From JAHEEL01 sp942491345 (GTDB lineage: Bacteria > Actinomycetota > Acidimicrobiia > Spongiisociales > UBA5794), in the NCBI GenBank assembly GCA_942491345.1, contig CALOAN010000020.1, forward strand, positions 124,001-188,000: 64,000 nt of DNA, read 5' to 3'. Shown in pieces: positions 15,915-24,602 of the stretch. Numbering within the stretch: the stretch's first letter is position 1; every line of letters starts with the position of its first letter. The translations under genes and the position numbers were made by a program. The notes under the pieces were generated by a model, which saw only the letters and a list, made by a program, of their open reading frames with translations, was not told the DNA's origin and made no database searches.

Positions 15915-17978
15915 ATGACGACCGTTCGGGACGCCCGCTTCGACGTGCTCTTCGAGCCCGTGCAGATCGGGCCGGTGACCGCCCGAAACCGGTTCTTCCA
16001 GGTTCCCCACTGCAACGGCATGGGCTATCGGGACCCATCGGCGCTGGCCGCTATGCGAGGCATGAAGGCCGAAGGCGGCTGGGCCGTGATTGCAACCGAG
16101 GAGACCGAGATCCATCACTCGTCGGATGTCGCTCCCTACATCGAGGGCCGGATCTGGGACGATCACGACGTCCCGGCCCACATCCTCGTCACCGACGCCA
16201 TCCACGCCCATGGATCACTCGCCGCCATCGAACTCGTCCATTCCGGGATGGCGGCCAACAACACGTATACCCGCATCCCGCCCATGGGCCCTTCACATCG
16301 GCCGACGTCGGGCGACCTCTATCCGATCCAGGCGCGCCGGATGGACAGACAGGACATCGCCGACCTGCGACGCTGGCATCGCGAGGCCACGGTTCGTTCG
16401 GTGGAAGCCGGCTACGACATCGTCTACATCTACGCGGGACACAATCTGTCGACGCTCCAGCACTTCCTTTCGCCGCGATACAACGACCGGGTCGATGAGT
16501 ACGGCGGTTCACTCGAGAACCGGGCCCGCCTCCTGCGCGAGGTGCTCGAGGACACGCTCGAAGCCGTCGACGGCAAGGCCGGTGTCGCTTGCCGAATCGT
16601 CGTCGACGAGCTGATTGGGCCGAGTGGGTTCACTCGGGATGAAATGATCGAGCTCCTCGGAATGATCGGTGAGCTTCCCGACGTTTGGGATTTCATGGTG
16701 GGCGCGTGGCCGGACGACTCCGTGACTTCCCGCTTCGAAGGCGAGAGCGAGCATGAGGATCTCATCAGGGGCCTCAAGGACCTGACGTCGAAGCCGGTCG
16801 TCGGAGTCGGCCGGTTCACCTCACCCGACACCATGGTCCGGCTGATCCGCGAGGGGGTGCTCGATTTTGTCGGGGCTGCCCGCCCGTCGATCGCCGATCC
16901 GTACCTGCCGAAGAAGATCGAGGAAGGCCGGATCGACGACATCCGAGAGTGCATTGGCTGCAACATCTGCGTGTCCGGCGACTACACGATGACTCCGATC
17001 CGATGCACCCAGAACCCGTCGATGGGGGAGGAGTGGCGCCGCGGATGGCATCCCGAGGTGATGCGTCACAAGGACTCGGACGACCGAATCCTTGTGATCG
17101 GCGGAGGGCCGGCCGGTCTCGAGGCAGCCATGTCTGCGGGGAGGCGCGGCTACGACGTGGTTCTCATCGAGGCAACCAGGGAGCTGGGAGGGCGAGTTGT
17201 CAGGGAAGCCCGTCTCCCCGGGCTCGCGGAATGGCGCCGCGTAGTCGACTACCGCACTGCGCAAATCGACCGCCTGGCGAGTATTGAGTATTACTTCGAA
17301 AGCGGCATGTCCGCAGGAGAGATCCTCGCCTACGACTTCAACCACATCGCCGTCGCCACCGGAGCATCGTGGCGGCGAGACGGCGTCGGTGTGTCACAAG
17401 CCGGACCAATCGTGTTCGACCATCCGATCGACGTACTCACACCCGACGATGTGATGTCGGGGAGCCGACTCGCCGGCGAGCGCGTGGTGGTGTTCGACGA
17501 CGACCACTACTACATGGGCAGCGCCATGGCCGAGCTGCTCGTCAAGGAGGGCTATTCCGTCACCTTCGTTACGCCCGAGCCGGAGGTAGCGGCCTGGGCA
17601 CACAAGACGATGGAGCAACACCGCATCCAGGCACGTCTGCTCGATCTCGGTGTGCGGGTTGTCGCCGCTCACACGGTAGGCCGAGTGACGTCCGACGGAA
17701 TCACGGCCTACTGCGCCTACACCGGCCGAGAGCAGGACGTTGACTGTGACGCCTTGGTGCTCGTCACGAGTCGTCTGCCGAACGAGTCGCTCTATCTCGA
17801 CCTGCTCGAACTGCACGACGAGTGGGGGAGCGCCGGCCTGGTCTCTGTACGCACCGTTGGTGACGCCCTCAGTCCTGGGAGTATCGCCGCGGCCGTGTGG
17901 GATGGGCGCAGGTTCGCGGAAGATCTGGGCATCTCGGGAAGGCCCGTTCCGTTTCCACGGAACGTCGCCGCGATCTGA
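15915..17978 (+). CDS. Trimethylamine dehydrogenase-like Fe-S flavoprotein (OYE barrel plus FAD/NAD-type domains)
   Basis: 687 residues. An N-terminal old-yellow-enzyme barrel (to about 370) contains 'NRFFQVPHCNGMGYRD'; this Cys sits where trimethylamine dehydrogenase has Cys30, which bears the 6-S-cysteinyl FMN. The 4Fe-4S site 'CIGCNIC...RCTQN' follows, then the nucleotide-binding domain 'ILVIGGGPAGLEAAMSAGRRGYD'. Agreement extends through 'CARPSIADP'-like and 'GEEWRRGWHPE' segments, so it belongs to the di/trimethylamine dehydrogenase group rather than enoate reductases. The amine-binding Tyr60 position reads Glu here ('TEETEIHH'), so the substrate is probably different. ATG 15915 was chosen by homology. 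Confidence 0.87.
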   Translation: MTTVRDARFDVLFEPVQIGPVTARNRFFQVPHCNGMGYRDPSALAAMRGMKAEGGWAVIATEETEIHHSSDVAPYIEGRIWDDHDVPAHILVTDAIHAHGSLAAIELVHSGMAANNTYTRIPPMGPSHRPTSGDLYPIQARRMDRQDIADLRRWHREATVRSVEAGYDIVYIYAGHNLSTLQHFLSPRYNDRVDEYGGSLENRARLLREVLEDTLEAVDGKAGVACRIVVDELIGPSGFTRDEMIELLGMIGELPDVWDFMVGAWPDDSVTSRFEGESEHEDLIRGLKDLTSKPVVGVGRFTSPDTMVRLIREGVLDFVGAARPSIADPYLPKKIEEGRIDDIRECIGCNICVSGDYTMTPIRCTQNPSMGEEWRRGWHPEVMRHKDSDDRILVIGGGPAGLEAAMSAGRRGYDVVLIEATRELGGRVVREARLPGLAEWRRVVDYRTAQIDRLASIEYYFESGMSAGEILAYDFNHIAVATGASWRRDGVGVSQAGPIVFDHPIDVLTPDDVMSGSRLAGERVVVFDDDHYYMGSAMAELLVKEGYSVTFVTPEPEVAAWAHKTMEQHRIQARLLDLGVRVVAAHTVGRVTSDGITAYCAYTGREQDVDCDALVLVTSRLPNESLYLDLLELHDEWGSAGLVSVRTVGDALSPGSIAAAVWDGRRFAEDLGISGRPVPFPRNVAAI

Positions 17979-17990
17979 GAGCGCAGGTCA

Positions 17991-18029
17991 GGAGCAGTGG
18001 GAACGTCCTGTGCCGACACCCACTGCTCC
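17991..18029. terminator. Inverted repeat between convergent genes
   Basis: GGAGCAGTGGG (17991-18001) and CCCACTGCTCC (18019-18029) form a perfect 11-bp stem with a 17-base loop, 13 bases after the flavoenzyme stop and 23 bases before the end of osmC. Probably a bidirectional terminator, though without a T run. Confidence 0.5.
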
Positions 18030-18051
18030 GACCCGCATCAAGGCCGACGTG

Positions 18052-18486
18052 CTACGACGCGAGTGTTGCGTCGAGCGTGATCTCAACGTTGCCGACCAAC
18101 GCGTTGCTCACTGGACAACCGAGCTTGGCCTCTTCGGCTAGTTCGAGGAACGTCCCCTCGGGAATACCGGGGACCTGGCCAACAACCGACAGAGCCATCG
18201 TCGTGATCCGCATCCCGGCATCGGTCTTTGCGAAGGTCGCCACACCTGTCGTGTCGAGCTGATCTGCGACAAAGCCGGCGCCTGCGAGGATGTTGCTGAA
18301 GGCCATCGAGTAGCAGGCTGCGTGTGCTGCTGCGATCAGCTCCTCGGGGCTGGTCTTGCCGTTGGCAGCCTCAGTGCGGCTTGCCCAGCTGACCGGAAGG
18401 GGGCCGGCGGCGCCTGAATCGAGTGATGCGGTCCCTGATCCGTTGAACAGGTCGCCGTTCCAGGTGGCGGTGCCTTTGCTCTTCAT
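18052..18486 (-). CDS. osmC: OsmC-family organic hydroperoxide reductase
   Basis: 144 residues. 'SPEELIAAAHAACYSMAFSNIL' carries the first peroxidatic Cys of OsmC, and 'EEAKLGCPVSNALVGNVEITLDATL' the second. It reduces organic hydroperoxides in the cytoplasm. GAAGGAG upstream of ATG 18486 sets the start; the longer upstream frame is not used. Confidence 0.92.
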   Translation of the reverse strand: MKSKGTATWNGDLFNGSGTASLDSGAAGPLPVSWASRTEAANGKTSPEELIAAAHAACYSMAFSNILAGAGFVADQLDTTGVATFAKTDAGMRITTMALSVVGQVPGIPEGTFLELAEEAKLGCPVSNALVGNVEITLDATLAS

Positions 18487-18721
18487 ATGGTGCTCCTTCG
18501 GTTGAGTGCACGATTGTCGCGCAACGCTGGTTGCTACGAAACGCCCGCCACCTCGCGGGTTTGGCAAGGTGGCTCGGACCACAACATCCAGACCTCACAT
18601 CCAGACGTCAACAACTACGGCCTCGGGCGGTTCGCGGCGCTTCTCTATGTATAGCTGATCAACGCCACGCAATGTCCGCGAACTGCGGCCGGGTCCGGAT
18701 CTTTCTGGGCGGCACAGGGCG

Positions 18722-19168
18722 CTACGGTTGGATTCCGGATTCGAGCACCTCGACTAGTCGGTCGTAGTCGCGGTTGATCGAGTTCTGCGCCATGCGACCA
18801 ACGAAGGGCCCCACGAGCCCTGCGATCGTGCCCTGCGGCCCGCCACTGATCACGGCTGTCACCCGGCAGGATTCAGGGCCGGTCGGCGCAACGGCTCGAT
18901 CGACCTCGATCGGAAAGGTGGATTCGACGGACTTGATGGTGATTCTCCGTCCCGGTTCGTAGACGGTCACCACGAAGGTAGATCTGACGTTCTTGCCCAC
19001 GAATCGTGCGTGTTGTTCGTACGTGGATCCCACACCGGTGGGCGGCTCGGATGTCCATGTGCACGACCTCATGCCGCTCTGCCACAGAGGGTTGTTCGAG
19101 ACGTCGGCGAGGAACTTGAACACCACGTCGGCCGGCTGGTTGATGTGTCGGGTGGCGCCCATCTCCAT
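18722..19168 (-). CDS. SRPBCC-family protein
   Basis: 148 residues. 'HINQPADVVFKFLADVSNNPLWQSGM' matches the N-terminal element of SRPBCC/polyketide-cyclase proteins, and 'GSTYEQHARFVGKNVRSTFVVTVYEPGRRI' fits the central sheet. Starts at ATG 19168 or 19162. Divergent from the small rhodanese. Ligand unknown. Confidence 0.78.
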   Translation of the reverse strand: MEMGATRHINQPADVVFKFLADVSNNPLWQSGMRSCTWTSEPPTGVGSTYEQHARFVGKNVRSTFVVTVYEPGRRITIKSVESTFPIEVDRAVAPTGPESCRVTAVISGGPQGTIAGLVGPFVGRMAQNSINRDYDRLVEVLESGIQP

Positions 19169-19247
19169 TCCGATGACACTACCGATGACGATCCTGGTTC
19201 GTGTGTACACCTTCAGCCGGGGAGTTGTCGCTGCTTGCAGCTCGCGT

Positions 19248-19475
19248 ATGCATATCCCTGGTTCCGTCCAGGTGCAACCGGATGCGGCTGTTGACGTGCT
19301 CGACATGAACGACGACATCATCGTGGTCTGTTCGGATGTGGACTGTGTGGCCAGCCAATTCGCCTACCGGGCCCTCGTTGAGAATGGCTACACCAACGTG
19401 AGACGCTGCGCCGGAGGACTGTCCGACTGGCAGGCGGGCGGCTATCCCCTCGAGGGAACCGCCGTCGAGACGTAG
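19248..19475 (+). CDS. Rhodanese-like domain protein (short, N-terminally truncated)
   Basis: 75 residues. 'HIPGSV', 'IIVVCSDVDCVAS' (active-site Cys loop) and 'GYTNVRRCAGGLSDWQAGGYPLEG' are the second half of a rhodanese domain. The usual first strand with the 'DVR' motif is missing. The frame stays open upstream past a GTG at 19203, but the sequence there does not look like rhodanese and runs into the promoter of the leftward gene. Either a minimal sulfurtransferase or a remnant. Confidence 0.6.
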   Translation: MHIPGSVQVQPDAAVDVLDMNDDIIVVCSDVDCVASQFAYRALVENGYTNVRRCAGGLSDWQAGGYPLEGTAVET

Positions 19476-19581
19476 TGCAAACGCAAGAAGCTGCCCCGGT
19501 CGCGAGCGCGCAGCGCGCTCAACATATTGGCCCGGGCTGCCGATGATGGATATGTTGGAACCATCAACGGGGAGCCATCGC

Positions 19582-20646
19582 GTGAAAAAGACTGTCATAT
19601 TCCTCATCATTGCCCTTGCCCTCGTCGCGTCAGCATGCGCCGAAGGAGAATCCAACGCGGTAAGGGGAGATGATTCGAAAACCGTCGCAGAGACCAGCAC
19701 GACGACGTCTCCTGCTCCTGACACTGCCGTTACTTCCAGCACGGGCCCCGAGACGAGCACCACCACCTCGACGACCAGCACGACCATGGTGACTTCCCAA
19801 GAGACCAGTGAGGTCCAGGCGCTCTTCGCATCCATCAAGAGCGACGCCGACATCACGTCTGCCAGGGTCGAAGGCACTTTCGAGGTGACCGGTCTGGACC
19901 AACAGGAGTCCGGCCTGTCCGAGATGACGATGGTCTTCTCGACGGCGTTCAACGCGGCCACCGGCGACAGCTCCATGCTGATGGACATGTCCTCGATGGC
20001 GGACGCGATCGAGGCGGACCCCGCCGATCCCTTTGCTGAATTTGGAGCCTCGATGCTCGGTGAGATGGAGTTCCGGCAGATTGGAGATCGGGGCTACGTC
20101 CGAGCCGAGTTCTTCAGCATGATGCTGGGGAACGAGACTCCTTGGATATCAATGCCTGCGGACGAGGGCGCAGACTTCGCAACAGGACTCGAGTCTGGGC
20201 CGACCGATCCGCACGAAGTGCTCGGCAGCTATGAAGGTTCAGCTGCCGACGTCGAAGACCTCGGTGAGGAATCTGTCAACGGCACGACCGCCACTCACTA
20301 TCGGGTTTCGATCGACGCGACAGGGATCATGGAGGAGTTGTCACCGGACGAGCGTGTAGAACTCGAAACGTCCGGGCTGCTTGCGTTCGGCATCTTTCCG
20401 ATCGACCTGTGGATCACCGATGAGGGCTACCTCGTTCGAATGATCCTCGAGATCGACGGCTCGGAAGCCGAGTCACCCGATGGCCAGTTTGGGACCATGA
20501 AGCTCACGTTCGACATGTACGACATCAACGGCCCCGTGGTGATCGAGGAACCCCCTGCGAGCGAGGTGACGGCGATCGAAGACCTCGAGCTCGGCGAATT
20601 CGGCTTCGGCGACGTCGACCTCGAGTTCACCGCCGACGAGCTCTAG
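19582..20646 (+). CDS. Lipoprotein of unknown function with Thr-rich linker
   Basis: 354 residues from GTG 19582. Lys-Lys then a hydrophobic stretch ends at 'LVASAC' (lipobox Cys19). A Ser/Thr linker (about 35-75) leads to a beta-rich domain resembling the LppX/LprG-like or DUF6612 lipoproteins of actinobacteria ('EFRQIGDRGYVRAEFF', 'GTTATHYRVSID', 'FPIDLWITDEGYLVRM'). The GTG is favoured because it gives a compact signal peptide and follows GGGGAG; ATG 19543 is in frame upstream. Possibly a lipid or glycolipid carrier (inference). Confidence 0.75.
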   Translation: MKKTVIFLIIALALVASACAEGESNAVRGDDSKTVAETSTTTSPAPDTAVTSSTGPETSTTTSTTSTTMVTSQETSEVQALFASIKSDADITSARVEGTFEVTGLDQQESGLSEMTMVFSTAFNAATGDSSMLMDMSSMADAIEADPADPFAEFGASMLGEMEFRQIGDRGYVRAEFFSMMLGNETPWISMPADEGADFATGLESGPTDPHEVLGSYEGSAADVEDLGEESVNGTTATHYRVSIDATGIMEELSPDERVELETSGLLAFGIFPIDLWITDEGYLVRMILEIDGSEAESPDGQFGTMKLTFDMYDINGPVVIEEPPASEVTAIEDLELGEFGFGDVDLEFTADEL

Positions 20647-21102
20647 GTCGAGGCAACGCCGCCTCAGGATGTCTCATATTCGTCCCCCTCAGCCTCAATC
20701 CGCGGTTGGTCGACGGTGACGGAGGGGGTCAAGGCTCACCGGTGTGGGAGCCGTTTGGGCGCCCCAGGTCTTCGCGGGTCGCGGAACCGTCTGACCCCCT
20801 CCACTGTCTAGCGGCGAATTGGGAACCCGGTGAGAGCGCGTTCGAGGTTTGCCCCCTCCGCCGCCTGGCGGCGGCACCTCCCCCTGAGGTGTTCTGATCG
20901 GGACCGTTGTTGACGCGAGAGACGCCTCCCAGAACCGCTCGGGTCGGAGAGGGCTCTGGGAGCCCGCACACGACAATGAGGCCTGTCTCACCACTTGTGG
21001 CTCTCTGACCCGTATCGCCGCACGCGTCAACAGCGCGTCCGAATACAACACTGAAGGGGAGGAATCCGACTGAGGGGGAGGAATCGGGCGGACGGGCCTG
21101 CC
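20647..21102. other. 456-bp gene-free region with repeats
   Basis: No coding frame is convincing. GGAGGGGGTCA (20721-20731) is repeated inverted at 20792-20802. A direct repeat CTGA(A/G)GGGGAGGAATC occurs at 21051-21066 and 21070-21085 (15 of 16 bases identical, period 19). The region lies between convergent genes. Confidence 0.55.
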
Positions 21103-21597
21103 CTATTCCCCTTCGTGCAACCCCACGCGCCGCACGCGCAGGAAGTTGTCGACGGCGAACACGCGGATGTTCCGTCGTTCGCTGGGCGGGACATTGTCCA
21201 TGGCGTCGGCGGCGGGAATCAGCTCCGGTTGGTCGACCGAGTAGGCGACGCCTTCGTGGACGATGACGGCGGAGCCGGCTGCGACGACGTTCTTCAACCA
21301 GTCGGGGCTCGATCCATACGGCAGCGCGATATCGAACCCGTGGTCCGTGGGGAAGGGCCCAACCGGTGTTTCGTACGGAGTACCTGACTTCCGACCGACG
21401 TGGCGTACCACTCCGGCGTACGCCCCGGGTTGTCCGGCCGTCTTCATAGCCCGTGGGTTCATCACGGCACGGTTCATCTTGCGGACGGCTGTGAGCAAGG
21501 GCGGGTACTTCGTCCGCAACCCGATCATGAAGGCAATCCCCACAACGGAAAGGATGAGAAGCAGGCCCCCGAAGCCCTTTGCGAGTCCTTTGAACAT
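21103..21597 (-). CDS. Membrane-anchored deazaflavin-dependent nitroreductase-family protein
   Basis: 164 residues. A hydrophobic N-terminal helix (about 8-26) precedes a Ddn-like split barrel: 'GVVRHVGRKSGTPYETPVGPF', 'DIALPYGSSPDWLKNVVAAGSAVI' and the Arg-rich C terminus. Known family members bind F420 and reduce quinones or nitro compounds at the membrane. Distinct from the soluble Ddn-like protein at 10.1 kb. Confidence 0.82.
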   Translation of the reverse strand: MFKGLAKGFGGLLLILSVVGIAFMIGLRTKYPPLLTAVRKMNRAVMNPRAMKTAGQPGAYAGVVRHVGRKSGTPYETPVGPFPTDHGFDIALPYGSSPDWLKNVVAAGSAVIVHEGVAYSVDQPELIPAADAMDNVPPSERRNIRVFAVDNFLRVRRVGLHEGE

Positions 21598-21798
21598 GAC
21601 GGCCTCCTCGGTGCAGGTTTGCTTCCATCCTCGGCTGCGGACGGCAGTCCGTCAACCGTCGGACGGTTCGATGACTCAAGGTCTTCTCGGTCATCGACCG
21701 CAACGGGCCCGATGTGGATCAACCTGGGACCAAACACCCTGGTGAAGGTCGCGGGCTGGTGGAACGATGGCAAAGATCCTCCAGCGAAGGGAGTCAGC

Positions 21799-22278
21799 AT
21801 GATTTCGACCAAGGCCGCTGCACTCGATTTCCTCGATCAGAAGCGCATTGCCGTTGCCGGTGTGTCGCGCTCGACCGGGGGAGAACACGGCGGCAACATC
21901 GTGTACCAGCGGCTTCGCGAACGCGGCTATGACGTGTTTCCGGTCAACCCCAACGCCGACGAGGTTGAGGGTGATCCGTGCTTTGACCGCGTCACCGACA
22001 TCCCGGACGGTGTGGACGCCGTGGTGATCGCAACGAACCCAAACGACTCCACGCAGGTGATGCAGGACTGTGTCGATGCGGGCGTCACGAGGGTCTGGAT
22101 GCATCGGTCGATGGGTGGCGGGAGCGTCTCCGCCGATGCGACGACACTCGGTCGCAACAACGGTGTGACCGTCATCGACGGGGGCTGTCCGCTCATGTAC
22201 GGAAAGGCATCTGACTTCGGGCACCGCATGATGGGGACCGTCTTGCGGATCACCGGCGCGGTTCCAAAGCGGGTCTAG
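21799..22278 (+). CDS. CoA-binding domain protein (YccU-like)
   Basis: 159 residues forming a single Rossmann-like CoA_binding domain: 'KRIAVAGVSRSTGGEHGGNIVYQ', 'YDVFPVNPNADEVEG', 'DGVDAVVIATNPNDSTQVMQDC' and 'GVTVIDGGCPLMYG'. GAAGGGAG just before ATG 21799 fixes the start. Precise role unknown. Confidence 0.85.
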   Translation: MISTKAAALDFLDQKRIAVAGVSRSTGGEHGGNIVYQRLRERGYDVFPVNPNADEVEGDPCFDRVTDIPDGVDAVVIATNPNDSTQVMQDCVDAGVTRVWMHRSMGGGSVSADATTLGRNNGVTVIDGGCPLMYGKASDFGHRMMGTVLRITGAVPKRV

Positions 22279-22385
22279 AGGCAATCCAACGGAAGCTGGC
22301 TTCTGCTCCTCCTCCACCGTGGATTCCATCGCGAACTCGCCGTTTGGCTGCGTAGGGTTGGATCGATACACACGGGGAGGTGCGT

Positions 22386-22763
22386 ATGTTCGAATCGATT
22401 CCCTTTCAAGTGACGCTTCCAGCGTCCGACATCGAGAGGGCGAAGGCCTGGTACGAGGCGACGCTCGGACTTCAGCCCGCCGAGGAAGGTGAGTTTGGGG
22501 CAGCGTGGTACGACACGGGTGGAGTGAGGTTCATGCTCTACGAGTCTGAATTCGCCGGAACCAACAAGGCCACGGCTGCGTCGCTCACGGCTCCCGACTT
22601 CGATGGCGCTATGGAGCTCCTGCGGAGCCGTGGGGCTGTCTTTGACCATGTTGAGTTTGGAGAATTCAAGACGGTTGATGGCGTCCTGGCTTTGCCTGAC
22701 GGCCGCAAGGCCGCGTGGGTCAAGGACAGCGAAGGCAACATCCTCTCCATCACGTCCGGGTGA
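22386..22763 (+). CDS. VOC (glyoxalase/bleomycin-resistance fold) protein
   Basis: 125 residues, one full pair of beta-alpha-beta-beta-beta modules: 'FQVTLPASDIERAKAWYEATLGLQPAEE' and 'ALPDGRKAAWVKDSEGNILSI'. GGGGAGG six bases before ATG 22386 supports that start over the GTG two codons upstream. Metal ligands are not obvious, so the activity is uncertain. Confidence 0.83.
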   Translation: MFESIPFQVTLPASDIERAKAWYEATLGLQPAEEGEFGAAWYDTGGVRFMLYESEFAGTNKATAASLTAPDFDGAMELLRSRGAVFDHVEFGEFKTVDGVLALPDGRKAAWVKDSEGNILSITSG

Positions 22764-22841
22764 AGGGACCCTCCGACGACACGTTCCACAGCCGGCGCTT
22801 CCTGACCGACCTCCGCAATACCTGACTGGATGTGATCCGAA

Positions 22842-24590
22842 GTGGCCGAAGAGTACAAAACCGTCACCCACAAGGGGGCGGCGCTTCACGGCGACGTTGT
22901 TGGCTACAGCCGTCTGACGGCGGACAACGAAATCGAGACCTACAACACCCTGCAGGTACTCAGACGCATCATCGGCCGGGTGTCCGTTGAGCACGGCGGG
23001 ACGGTGGCCTCGTTTGTGGGAGACGAGTTCCTCGCCGTGTTCCCAGACGCGTCCAACGCGGTGACTGCTGCGCTTGAGATCCAGCGTCAGGTCGCCGAAG
23101 AGAATCGCGCGCTCCCGGCGGGCCGCATCATGCGCTTCCGACTTGGGATCCACACCGGACTCGTCTCCTCTGCCGGCGACCGATGGTGGGGAGATGCGAT
23201 CAACATCGCTGCTCGGCTCCAAGCGCTCGCAGAGCCGGGCGGTATCAACATCTCGCTGGAGGCACTCGACCAGGCCGGCGAGGTCCCGGTGCGGATCGAG
23301 TCCCTCGGGCCTACGCGCCTGAAGAACATCCCAGAGCAAGTGACGATCTTCCGACTGAGGCCCGACCACGACGAAGCCGACGATTCGAAACCGTGGCGGC
23401 GCCGCATCGCCGCGCCCTCGCGACCATCGGTCGCTGTGAGCCCGTTCGTGAACTACGGGGCGGATGAGGACAGTCACTTTGCCGACGGCCTGATGATGGC
23501 TTTGGTCATTTCGCTGATGCGGATACCGGGACTCGAGGTCGTGAGCGAGATGTCCACACTCGGCTATCGCGACCAAACGTTCTCCGCAGCCCAGCTCGGT
23601 CACGAACTCGGCGTACGCTACGTATTGGAGGGCGCCGTTCAGCGATCCGGATCGCAGGTACGGGTGCTCACCCAGCTTCTCGATGTCGAGAGTGGCACTA
23701 CGGTGTGGTCGGATCGGTTCGAGGCGTCGTTCGACGATGTGTTCGCGGCGCAGGACGACATCGTCTTCGCCATCGCGACGACGCTCGATGTTGAGGTGAT
23801 CGGCGGTGACGTTGCTCGTATGTACCTGGCCGGTATCGGGCCCGATGCTGTCGAGCTCATGTACCGCGGCCTTCAACACCTCAGCAAGGGCACGCCGGTA
23901 GAACTCCAACTCGCTGCGGACACGTTCAAACACCTCGCCGAACTCGAACCCGACGCTTCGAACGGATACACGTTGGCAGCGCTTGCGAACAACTGGATGG
24001 CGATGTTCGGTGCGACCGATGACATTGCAGGGCACTACAGGCTCGCAGAGGAACAGGCGAACCAGTCCATCGAGCGCGGCGACGTTTCCGGCATCGCTCA
24101 CACCGTGCTCGCGCACGTGCGAATACAGCGCCACGAGTGGGAGGGTGCGCTCGAGTCCGTCCAAGAGGCGACCAGCCTCCGGCCGTCGTGCGACATAACG
24201 TACGGGGTGGCGGCGAGTGTCATGCGCTATCTCGGAGACTGGGAAGCAGCCCTCGGCTATGCCGACCGGGCAGCCCGCCTCAGCCCACTGTTCGCCTCGT
24301 GGTATCGCAACATCAGTGCCAACGCAGAGTTCATCGGCGGCAACTTCGAAGCAGCCGCTGATGTGGCCGAAGGGGTCGTCGCCGAGAATGAGGACGATCT
24401 CGAAGCGCTCCTCACACTTGCTGCGGCCCAGTCGGCTCTCGGACGATCGCGACATGCCGCGGCCGCCATCGACCAGGCGCGACAGGCCCGACCTGGACTC
24501 ACCACCGCGTCGCTCGAAGACCTCCCGTACCGCGACCGCGGAGACCTCGATCGATTCATCGGTGAGCTCAAGTCGGCAGGACTCGGCTGA
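22842..24590 (+). CDS. Class III adenylate/guanylate cyclase with TolB-like and TPR regions
   Basis: 582 residues. The catalytic domain (about 10-175) has both metal Asps (Asp18 in 'HGDVVGYSRL', Asp61 in 'VGDEFLAVF') and the transition-state pair Asn121/Arg125 in 'WGDAINIAARL', so it should be active as a homodimer. A FlgO/TolB-like segment (about 190-310, 'VAVSPFVNYGADEDSHFADGL') and TPR-like helices (about 320-575) follow, the common architecture of soluble actinobacterial and rhizobial cyclases. No signal peptide or membrane span. GTG start at 22842. The last stop is 13 bases before the next gene. Confidence 0.87.
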   Translation: MAEEYKTVTHKGAALHGDVVGYSRLTADNEIETYNTLQVLRRIIGRVSVEHGGTVASFVGDEFLAVFPDASNAVTAALEIQRQVAEENRALPAGRIMRFRLGIHTGLVSSAGDRWWGDAINIAARLQALAEPGGINISLEALDQAGEVPVRIESLGPTRLKNIPEQVTIFRLRPDHDEADDSKPWRRRIAAPSRPSVAVSPFVNYGADEDSHFADGLMMALVISLMRIPGLEVVSEMSTLGYRDQTFSAAQLGHELGVRYVLEGAVQRSGSQVRVLTQLLDVESGTTVWSDRFEASFDDVFAAQDDIVFAIATTLDVEVIGGDVARMYLAGIGPDAVELMYRGLQHLSKGTPVELQLAADTFKHLAELEPDASNGYTLAALANNWMAMFGATDDIAGHYRLAEEQANQSIERGDVSGIAHTVLAHVRIQRHEWEGALESVQEATSLRPSCDITYGVAASVMRYLGDWEAALGYADRAARLSPLFASWYRNISANAEFIGGNFEAAADVAEGVVAENEDDLEALLTLAAAQSALGRSRHAAAAIDQARQARPGLTTASLEDLPYRDRGDLDRFIGELKSAGLG

Positions 24591-24602
24591 TAGGCTCAAG
24601 TG

